From Carnegiea gigantea (taxonomy: Eukaryota; Streptophyta; Magnoliopsida; Caryophyllales; Cactaceae): a DNA stretch of 64,000 nt. The translations under genes were made by a program, and so were the position numbers. The stretch is taken from contig JAKOGI010000004.1 in NCBI GenBank assembly GCA_029747015.1, forward strand, positions 2,158,501 to 2,222,500, given 5' to 3'. Position 1 is the stretch's first letter, and each line of letters starts with the position of its first letter. Positions 55,801 through 64,000 of the stretch are shown here, one piece after another. The notes beneath the pieces are model-generated. The model ran no database searches. It was given only the letters and a program-made list of their open reading frames with translations, and was not told the origin of the DNA.

Positions 55801-56795
55801 GCAATTCGTTATGATGCTCTTGGAGATAGCCCAGATAACTCTATGGGTCTTGAAAATAGAGCCAAGGTAATATCTCTCAGAACTTGTTGTCTACGCTCTG
55901 AGCACTGAAGTCTATCCCAGAGATGTTCTCATACGTCATAATTTGTTTCTAAATATAGCTTGAAGCACGTTTAAGAAACCTTGAGGGCAGAGAGTTGGGA
56001 CGGTCTGCTGGATCAGCCAAGGGAAAACCAAAGATAGAAGCCTATGACAAGGATCGTAAAAAGGGAGCAGGAGCACTAATTACCCTGGCTAAGGTACCCT
56101 TTTATTTTCTTGACTTGTGCACTTACCTTTTCACTGTGTTTTTGATTACCTCCTTCAGTCCTTCCAAAATGGGGGAAAAAGTGGATGCTTTGAATTCTAT
56201 TCTAATTCCTTGAATTTTTTTAACTTACATTTTCAACATGATTGCCGAGGGCAATACTGTTTACACCTCGATTTCCATAGACCATGTTTGGTGGGACTCA
56301 TTAGACTCCTTCTGCTTGATTTTGTTGTTGAAGTTCTTCTTTTGTCTTTTGCAGACTTATAATCCTGCAGCCGATTCAACCCTCGGAAGGAAGGATGATA
56401 GTGTGGCTCCAATGGATGAGGCTGATGTTGCCACAATTGAAACAAAGAAAGAAAAGAAAGAAAAGAAGAAAAAGAAGGGCTCTTCTGAGGAGGATGGTGT
56501 TCATGAAGAAGCCAATGGAGAAGAGACAACAGAAGAGACCGCAAAGAAAGAAAAGAAGAAAAAGAAGAAGCATGCTGAAAATGCAGGGAGTGTCGTAGCA
56601 GAAGTAGATGGCGAAGAGAAATCAAAGAAAGAAAAGAAAAAGAAGAAGGAAGCTGAGACCGAGCAGAAAGTTGCTGAAGCTGGGGAAAAGGAAAAGAAAA
56701 AGAAGAGAAAGCATGCAGATGCGAATGAGGCAGTAGAACCCGTAAGCGAGAAGAAAGAGAAAAAGAAGAAAAAGAAGAGCAAGAGTGAAGAGTGA
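52801..56795 (+). CDS. NOP58: nucleolar protein 58 (box C/D snoRNP core)
   Basis: Eight coding exons: 52801-52878, 52993-53034, 54363-54542, 54636-54800, 54984-55184, 55369-55866, 55959-56093, 56355-56795. They sum to 1740 bases (579 residues), all junctions in phase 0. NOP58 holds fibrillarin and box C/D snoRNA together for rRNA 2'-O-methylation and pre-rRNA processing in the nucleolus. Residues 1-70 are the NOP5 N-terminal domain ([20 protein letters not shown]), followed by a coiled-coil region with [15 protein letters not shown]. The Nop RNA-binding domain spans about 175-405 with the family signature [11 protein letters not shown] at 318-328. The last exon encodes a Lys/Glu tail of many KKEKKKKK blocks from about residue 460, usual for plant NOP58 and probably the nucleolar targeting signal. 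The intron after residue 40 has a GC donor. The tail is somewhat longer than in Arabidopsis (533 residues, from memory). Confidence 0.95.
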
Positions 56796-57601
56796 AGATG
56801 TTTGTGATGAGTAGGGGCAAATCTCACAATTTTGGCTCAATGTTTGGCAATGACCCGGTAATATTTTTCTTCCCATTTCTGTAAAATTTTTTGCCTTGAT
56901 GCCATTTTTATAGTGTTGTCTATTGAGGTTAGCTTAGCTATTTAGTGCACTGTGGACATCATAGAAGCTTTGTCCAGGGATTATATGTTGCCGAATCTTG
57001 TTCAATGTTATGCGCATATCTTTCATTGGATCATTAACCTTTTTTATTGAAGTCTCGTCGTTGCTTTTTGGGGATGCAGTGGTTGTGGGATCAACTAAAG
57101 CATTCTATGTCGAACATCCTTTTATTTTTCCTTATCTTTTGTAGAACGTCTCCCAAGTTGTTCATACTAAGTTCTTGTACTGGTTTTCTACTGCTATGGA
57201 ATAATTGGAGCTTGTTTATATGATTAACTAATTTTATATTGTTTGAAATTTCTTGATCGAGATTGAATAGTATTAAATTAGTTTACTTTAGTCAGTCAAG
57301 TCAGATATGAATGAGTATAATGAGTTTGTGGTATCGATTGGAGCAAGCGTTCTTTGTCTCGCCAATTTGTGGATTGTATTCAGGATTTGATCTCAAGGTC
57401 AGTACTTAAATGTACCTGGGTCCTGCTCAGATCCTTGCATGGAAGGCTTGGGAGCAGGGCCAGGTACTTTAAGGGAAGTGTTCCCTCAGTGAACCCAGAA
57501 TTAGCTACAATTTCATACTTCTTTTGATCATGTACCCCCCCAATATAGATGTGAGACTCAAGATTCATTTACCTGTAATCCGAAAACCCTTTTTGAAACA
57601 C
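56796..57601. other. 3'UTR and downstream flank of NOP58
   Basis: No clear AATAAA within 250 bases of the stop; AATAAT-like and TTTTATAG texts are the only candidates. From about 57290 there is ordinary intergenic DNA with no feature I can name. Confidence 0.45.
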
Positions 57602-57604
57602 TAA

Positions 57605-57915
57605 GGGCATGCTCTTTGCGCTGGGAAATATGGGTTGGTAAATGGACGAAGTTGGTTGAGATTATTAGAAGTGGGTTGAAATAGGTTGAAGTGAATATAT
57701 TTTTGTTGAAGTTTGCTGAAGCGGGTTGAAATTGGTTGAAATGGGTTGATTTTTTTTTGGGGGGGTATGATAGGTAGAAGTTGGTTAAAATAGTGGGAAG
57801 TGAGTTGAAATTGGTTGAAGACTTGAAGTTAGTATTTTTTTATTAAAATTCGTGAAGTGGGTTGAAGTTGGTTGAGGTCGGTAAATTTGGATTTACCAAT
57901 GAAAAGAATGAGGCC
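57605..57915. mobile_element. Tourist-like MITE with GGTTGAA repeats
   Basis: Left end GGGCATGCTCTTTGCGCTGG, right end (reverse complement) GGCCTCATTCTTTTCATTGG, pairing over about 25 bases. Flanks are TAA (57602-57604) and TGA (57916-57918), one change from a matching TWA duplication. The interior is a run of GGTTGAARTNGG units. Confidence 0.55.
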
Positions 57916-58084
57916 TGAATTTCAATTTTGCAAAATACCATCAGGTCGTCTGTAAAAGGTAAGTGATAAAATCTCACATGTTTACAACCTAACCTGGATG
58001 AAATCTGAATCCATTGTTAGTTGTGACCTTCTATATGCGAGACAAGTACTCCGGCACAACTCACAAGGATAAATAAAAGGCCGG

Positions 58085-58440
58085 CAAAGGACAAATAAAG
58101 GGGGGAGATGGGGATCTCCCTACCTTATTCCCATGCCTCCTTTGAAATACCCATGCGTCCCTCCATGAAAGCACGCAGAAAATGTGGTTTCAATGAAGAC
58201 CATGGTTGAACTCCTAAATAAGTCGGAGGAATAAAACCCCCTCAAGATTTCATCGTAAAATTCCCAATGAATAGAATCATAGGCTTTACGGAGATCAACT
58301 TCAAGGATACATCTAGGACTAAGGTTCTTTCTGTAGTAGCCTGTGACTATGAGAAGCTTTTGGCAAATCATAGTACCGTGGACCATGGTGATGCGGCACT
58401 AACCTGTTTTTCACAACCGAAGGGGATGCTATTTGCTAAG
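58085..58440 (-). pseudogene. LINE reverse transcriptase fragment
   Basis: Minus strand reads GYYRKNLSPRCILEVDLRKAYDSIHWEF, with the palm motif VDLRKAYDS, then a frame change before the RQGDP-like stretch near 58100. A typical plant L1-type RT piece, unrelated in position to the other LINEs. No ends can be seen. Confidence 0.8.
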
Positions 58441-58504
58441 GAAATGTTTAAAATATTTGAAATGACTTGGTCATATCACCAAAGTTCAGGAGCCCAATAT
58501 TAAT

Positions 58505-58575
58505 AACCCCACAATTAAGCATACTTGTGGAATAGTCTTGGGATGATTGAGCTTCTAGAAAGTTTCCTAGGTGTG
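58505..58575 (+). ncRNA. 5S rRNA-like segment of the Cassandra 5' LTR
   Basis: CCCCACAATTAAGCATACTTG and TTGGGATGATTGAGCTTCTAGAAAG-type text corresponds to plant 5S rRNA A-box and C-box regions with many changes. It is unlikely to be active. Confidence 0.6.
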
Positions 58576-58580
58576 GTGCA

Positions 58581-58840
58581 GGGGTGACAATAAATTACGA
58601 TCGTGTCAATTCTAGATCGGACAAAGTTTCAAATTTGGATGAAAAATTCATAACCATACCTAGTTTTTTCTTTATAGACAAATCAAACAATCCCAAATTC
58701 GAATAAAAACTAGGTTTGGACAATAGAAATGTGAAAAAAGTTGTGTCCATATTTAAAATTCGAATGAAAAATTCTTAAATGTAGTTTAGACATATTTGGG
58801 TAATTTGTAGGGTTAGTTGTCAATCCCAAATTTGCTAGTC
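58581..58840. mobile_element. small hAT-like insertion inside the Cassandra 5' LTR
   Basis: About 260 bases interrupting the LTR. It starts AGGGGTGACAATAAATT and ends with an inverted-like GTTAGTTGTCAATCCC, a common hAT MITE end type. LTR text TCCTAGG and TCCTGGT on the two sides may be its duplication. Exact ends uncertain. Confidence 0.45.
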
Positions 58841-59094
58841 CTGGTAGAGTGTGAGTAAGGACAAAACCTTCTGGTTATCTATAGCGTTAGCTGTCCATCA
58901 TTAAAACCATTCCTAGTGGTTGTTCGCAGCCCGTGAGAGGGTCAGAGCATTATAGATAGCATCAAGCCGACTCATGATTGTGAGCTGTGCCAACGGACGA
59001 GGGAGCTTTGAGCAGTCACCTAGTGGGTAAAAGATTCTGGGACTAGCCCACCGATTATGAGGACGTGTAAGTCAGTTAGTATAGGAGACAAAAA

Positions 59095-59360
59095 TGTAAC
59101 TTAAAGAATTTGAAATGACTACTTATATTACCAAATGTGCACATTTTTTTATTAGGGAGCTTAATCTTAAAAACTCCACAATCAAGCGTGCTTGCTGTGA
59201 AATTGTCTTGGGTTATGACCTCTTGCGAAGTTTTTCCAAGTAGTGTGTGAGTACAAAAACGTTAAAATTAAAGGTCCGTAATAATATGTAGGGCCAGTAT
59301 TCAATCCTTGAAACTATTCATGATAACTGTCTGTTGTCCAAGAAGGATAGGGTCACTACA
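59095..59360 (+). repeat. Cassandra 3' LTR with 5S-like core
   Basis: 266 bases. The core at 59170-59230 contains AACTCCACAATCAAGCGTGC and TTATGACCTCTTGCGAAG, matching 5S rRNA A- and C-box parts and the LTR at 38479. Confidence 0.7.
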
Positions 59361-62300
59361 CTAAACTTATGATACGCTTATCAAAGGTCATTTCATTCAA
59401 AAAATTGATTGGTACCTAATATTAATTGATTGGTTCAACCCATTAATGAGAAAATTTGATTCCAAAGATATGAGTTTACCCAACCACGAGAAAAAAGAAG
59501 TTTACTCAAGGTTACACATGGAAGCATAAGTAATCCTTAGAAATATGATTCCAATTTGAAAAGATGAACCAAATAACAAATATGTAAATCAATCATTTCG
59601 ACCATACAAACATTAACACGAGATTAAACCAAACGACTTGTTAGTTTCTTAAGCTTTCTTATAATATCTATTTTTTTATTACAAATTCTTTAGTGAGACG
59701 GTCTCATATAAGGACTACTGTGAGATAAAAGTCTTTTAGGAGTGACTTTTTTAAAATTTTGTGATAATTAATAATATATTTTGAAGTGACTTTTAATTTC
59801 AGAGGTGACTTATAGTTTATTTAGAGATAAAAAAGAAAATACTAGTAGAAATGGTGGAACATACTACAATTTGTTTTCTTATATTTTTTTTGTTCACTTT
59901 CTGTGTTGCATGATTCGTGTGTTTGAAATGAAAACATGATTTGGGTTTGAAGAATGCCAGGTGTACCGACGTGACACTGAATGAATAATGTTGTCTCCCA
60001 AAACTTCAGCTAGAATTTCGGTTCGACAGCATCATTTATGACATTATTATCCCTGCAGTTTTCCACATTATTATTTACTTGACAATGAAAGTTTATGTGA
60101 ATTTGAGTTGATGCATTTGCACGTAGTCTCGAAAGCGTATACATTTGTGTTTTATTGCCGTCGAGTGCAGGTTGTACGTCAAATTAACCGAAACCAAAAG
60201 TCCAGACTGAAAAAATTGGAATTAATTCAAATTTTTGGATATCTGTGATAAAATATTCAAAATTTTTGGTTCAGAAACTGTTCATCATAAGCAGATATAT
60301 AATTAAGTGTGAGGTGTTTATGGACACCCCTAGAAAAAAATATTTTATATTTTGAAGAGGGTTAGATCTATAGATATGAACACCCCTAAAATTAGATATT
60401 TTAATAGATGGATACTCCGACCCTATTTATATATCTAGATCCACCACTGCCGTTCATGCATTTTAATGGATGAACACCCTACAGTCGAGTGTTATAGAGA
60501 CTACAATTGGTGGATAATTTGCTAGAATTTTAGTAACCGTTAATTAGAATTTGAGGCGTGTTAATCTATCTTGATGTGTTGATCAGTATTTAACCAACAT
60601 AATTTAAAAAAAAAAAAACAAAAAAAGAAGAACGTTCTAGAAATGCATTAAAAAAAATTGTCCAAAATTGTTGATGGTCATTTTAGCATCTTCCAGTTAT
60701 TTGATCGGACATGTTTGATTTTGTTTGAAGAAAAAAGAATCTCTTTTGATTTTAGTTTATTGTTTGTGATCTCAACATATAAATTAAAAAATGGAACATT
60801 ATTGTCAGTTTGTCACAAATGTATCTTTCAAGCTCAAAGCATGAGGATTAATTAACAAACAGAAAATATTTGGTTTATCATTGTATATCTTTGTTTTTTA
60901 AAGCAAGTATATTCCAACCACTCCATCTCCACCAAAAAGGGACAGTCAACCAAAAATTATTCATAAAACAGGCTTAATCGACAAAGATGTACATAAATGA
61001 TTAGCATTAATTAACGTAGCAATCCTTCAGCATTGGGTCTTAGATTAAAATAGGTTTTAAATTTTTATATTAATCTAAAAACTTTTAGTAGTTAAGCTAT
61101 ACCTGATATATATCGTGTTCAAGAAAGTTGGTTGTCTAATCAAATAAACGTTAATAAGTTTAGATTTAATCGAACAATATATTTGATATCGTTAACTTTT
61201 TTAATATCACATTATATTTTGATGTTTAAATTTATCTTTAATAGAAAATCTTTAATGTAAATGGCGTATGGTTTTAGTTAATATTCCTTTTTTAATAAAA
61301 AGAATTTAATGCTTATTTGAATTGTTACGTTAATTTAGAATAAATTTACAAATTTAGGGAAAAAACCATCTTTTTTTAGTTACATAAATGAAATTAATAT
61401 ACGCAACACTAAATGCACTAACTTTTGATTAAAAAGAAGAAAGAAACTATAAAAATTCCTGTGCAACATAAGTCTTAAAAATATTTTTGTATTATATTAT
61501 TGTAAGTTGGTATTTTTATTGCCCACTTGTTTGATTTATTACCTTATGTTATTAGGAAATTTGTTCAAATATAAAATACATTGTCTTCAATTTTTTTAAA
61601 AAAAAAATAATTCTGTTGATTAGTTGTAAAGTTTGGTTTATATTCCACCTAAACACTAAATTTGAAGAATTTTCTAAATTGCATTGATTTTATGCCACTT
61701 TGATTTTAGTTCTTTAAAGAATCGACTAGCCCCCCCCCCCCCCCCCCCTTTGGGTTTAGTTTTATACATTCAATCAAGTTTCTACCATCGTTGCCTTCTA
61801 CTTCATGGAGCTCTAACATGATAAAAGTAGGAGATGAATTTAGTTCGTTGGCCATTGAAGATCACGAGGAGTTTAAGGAAGAAATTGAAGAATCAAGCAA
61901 CATAAAATGTGTTTAATTGGATTACGCTCTCTAAATCTTTCGTGTTTTAAGAGTCTTTAAAATTTGTCTACTTGTTATTTTGTCGTGATTTAACGGATCC
62001 TTTTCAGTTTTCTTTCCAGCTGTGTATAACCTGTAACTGTTTCTTTTTATTGTACCTAATAGCATTTATCTTCGATTTTGCCAATCAAATTATCGGAAAA
62101 AAAAAAAATGAAGATCACCAACCAACTATTTGTTAAGTGTGTTCTACATATGTGTGTGGTCTTTTCCTTTTTTCTTTTCAAGATTTTAGTCAAAAGTTTA
62201 TTGAAACATTATCTACATAATAATAAGGAATGGTAAACTTTGAAATTCTAGGCTCGAGAGCATGATATATGGTTCAAAGCAGCTTTTTTGGGAACATGGG

Positions 62301-62454
62301 TTTTAGGGTAATAAAAAGAAAAAGAAAAAAAAATCAGGAAGGTAAGAATTCACATGTTATTTGTCTGTACGTAAACCAGCTAGATGTAACAATTTGTGAG
62401 AAAAATCATATTTATTGTGGTAATTGTTTTGTGAAATTGATGTGTCATTTAAAT
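59361..62454. other. AT-rich intergenic DNA, no gene seen
   Basis: Contains the motif GTGAGACGGTCTCATATAAGG near 59693 (half of a foldback like that at 62455), GAACACCCCT repeats near 60320-60480, a C run at 61731-61748, and a 33-codon ORF at 61818-61916 (MIKVGDEFSSLAIEDHEEFK start) too short to assign. Confidence 0.5.
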
Positions 62455-62640
62455 TAAAAATATATATTTTTATCAGCAAATTTTGTGTGAGACTGTCTCA
62501 CAATAACTTATATTATGAAACGTTTCTCACACTCATTAACTGCCACATAAATTTAAAGTAAAAATATCTTGTCACATAAGCGGTTTCATAATAAATTTGT
62601 GTGAGACCATTTCATACAAGAATTTATGTATTTTTATTAT
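62455..62640. repeat. foldback element with GTGAGAC/GTCTCAC arms
   Basis: Left arm TTTTGTGTGAGACTGTCTCA, then a stretch ending TTATATTATGAAAC; right arm GTTTCATAATAAATTTGTGTG, then AGACCATTTCATACAAGAA. The arms are inverted copies around a central ~80 bases. Probably an old MITE. No duplication identified. Confidence 0.5.
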
Positions 62641-63317
62641 TCTAAATATTCTGTTTTGACTATGTCAACTAAAAGTAGTTCATAGGATCTCCTTACTATT
62701 ACATGCTAGTGAGCAATCAAATAAGTTAAGCAACAAAAGGTAAAAGAAAATAAAGTACATAAGTTTTATTCATAAGTAGGTTTCTTCGAAAATTTTGGTG
62801 TAAATAATAACTAACATTTATCTAAAATTATGACTTCGAATCATCATAATGAATTTGCTGATCGAACGTTTGAGGCCAAACCATCATCTTGCCGAACATT
62901 TGTATTTATAAAAGAACTAGCAAAGACCTGTGCATTGCCCTGGGATTAAATTTTTGAATAAGTAAATGGTAATTTAAAATTGTCGTTGAGTAATTGTAGG
63001 GCCAATGTAAATAAGTTGATATAAAGAAATAAAGAGAATTTTAGTCTAAATCAAAAGAATTAGGGTAAGTAGCGAAAATATTATCACTACTATATATTTT
63101 TTCTTCCATTGAGGGTTTTTTTTTTTTTTTAATAAAAGAAGTTTCAAGCATACATGTTTTTTTGGATATGTACCCAAGCATTGCATCAGATTTGAATTTT
63201 CAAATAATAAAATGGATATTTTAAAAATAACAATACATTATTATCAATGTCAACTCTTTATAGCCTTCACAGAAAAACTATTTGTTATTGTAAATTGTCT
63301 TGAAAATTTGCATGTAA
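62641..63317. other. AT-rich intergenic DNA, no gene seen
   Basis: A T run at 63117-63130 is the only notable feature. Confidence 0.5.
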
Positions 63318-63394
63318 CTCTGTGTGTGTGTGCGTATATACATAGTTACATACCTATATATATACATGACTGTGTGCATATATATATATATATA

Positions 63395-63436
<42 letters not shown>

Positions 63437-63488
63437 ATAACACACACACACACACACACATATACATACATATGTGTGTGTATATATA

Positions 63489-63531
<43 letters not shown>

Positions 63532-63586
63532 TATGTATATATGTGTATGTGTATATATATAATATATGTGTGTGTGTGTGACGCAC

Positions 63587-63655
<69 letters not shown>

Positions 63656-63770
63656 ATATAATATATATATAATATGTATGTATCATGTATGATGTATATA
63701 TATATGTATGTATGTATGTATGCATGTATATGTGTGTGTGTATGTATATATGTGTGTGTGTGTGTATTCT
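63318..63770. repeat. compound TA / CA-TG microsatellite
   Basis: About 450 bases of (TA)n up to roughly 70 bases long, broken by (CA)n and (TG)n blocks and ATGT repeats. It creates Tyr-Ile and Thr-His repeat ORFs on both strands that are not genes. Confidence 0.95.
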
Positions 63771-64000
63771 GCATAATAAACCGTTAACATTACCATATTG
63801 ATGATAACCACCTCTATCTATTTGAGCCTAAAACATATCAAGTTCCAAAGTTTTAATCATCAAACCAATTTTTAATTTGACCCCTAATTGGAAGTATCTA
63901 AGAAAATTCTTGTTAGTCTTATTTATCCAGGAGATGAATGAAAAGAATTTAAAAAAATACATATTTTGTACCATATAGATGCATTTTGGCGTTTAGGAAA
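63771..64000. other. intergenic DNA at the window edge
   Basis: No feature recognised. Confidence 0.5.

Larger units (their letters stand above)
58440..59360 (+). mobile_element. Cassandra TRIM element with a nested insertion
   Basis: The 5' LTR spans about 58440-58936, with a 5S-like core at 58505-58575, split by an insertion at about 58581-58840. The internal region (58937-59094) starts with a decayed primer site GGTCAGAGC and includes GGACGTGTAAGTC near 59061-59073. The 3' LTR is 59095-59360 (TGTAAC start, GGTCACTACA end) with its own 5S-like core. Order and orientation are normal here, unlike the copy at 38364. Confidence 0.75.

Noticed and set aside
56233..56827. Long minus-strand ORFs rich in Ser, Leu and Phe
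   Set aside because: They are the complement of the Lys/Glu-rich last exon of NOP58; the purine-rich coding strand opens the opposite frames.
63212..63774. Tyr-Ile and Thr-His repeat ORFs of up to 142 codons
   Set aside because: Pure translation of the TA/CA microsatellite.

Overview
The window is nuclear DNA from a flowering plant, probably a eudicot; the sequence alone does not give the species. Two host genes with ordinary plant spliceosomal introns are intact: a DRB2/3/5-type double-stranded-RNA-binding protein (coding exons 32089-37626) and the box C/D snoRNP core protein NOP58 (52801-56795). A third intact gene, an intronless pepsin-type aspartic protease (23107-24483), lies just downstream of a broken tandem copy of itself (22046-22848). 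Everything else that can be recognised is transposable elements, simple repeats and AT-rich intergenic DNA. The repeat types (Tat-type gypsy, Cassandra, Tourist, Mutator, hAT and Helitron elements, RTE and L1-type LINEs, a tRNA-derived SINE) are typical of angiosperms.

Layout. 1-843: 3' piece of an L1-type LINE. 2176-13044: an almost full-length but decayed Ty3/gypsy element on the minus strand, with 469/468-bp LTRs, a 5-bp target duplication, gag, protease, RT, two successive RNase H domains and integrase (Tat-lineage layout). Its long 3' internal region holds about 21 copies of a ~59-bp palindromic repeat and four decayed tandem copies of a short gene on the opposite strand; three of these keep a TATA box. 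13115-18771: a 5'-truncated L1-type LINE. 19570-20360: a Mutator-like MITE with a perfect 9-bp duplication. 21780-24483: the protease pair. 24633-25444: a Tourist-like MITE. 25953-26920: LINE RNase H fragment. 27481-29807: a 5'-truncated RTE LINE.

30060-37731: the DRB gene, with an RTE tail, a tRNA-derived SINE, a CG-rich MITE-like insert and several C/A homopolymer blocks in its introns. 38364-41318: a rearranged Cassandra fragment (5S-rRNA-bearing LTR) joined to a 5'-truncated Ty1/copia element. 42433-44060: a hAT-like MITE, a purine repeat and a second Tourist-like MITE. 44174-52370: six head-to-tail Helitron units, two of which keep the C-terminal end of the RepHel helicase. The cluster ends about 85 bp upstream of the first promoter motif of NOP58. 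57605-59360: a MITE, a LINE RT fragment and a Cassandra element. 59361-64000: AT-rich DNA with a foldback repeat and a long TA/CA microsatellite.

How the genes work: NOP58 acts in rRNA 2'-O-methylation, and its promoter carries the site II plus telo-box pair usual for ribosome-biogenesis genes. The DRB protein acts with Dicer-like enzymes in small-RNA pathways. The protease is predicted to be secreted. Nothing suggests the three work together. The most unusual structure is the quadruplicated, promoter-bearing antisense gene inside the gypsy element.
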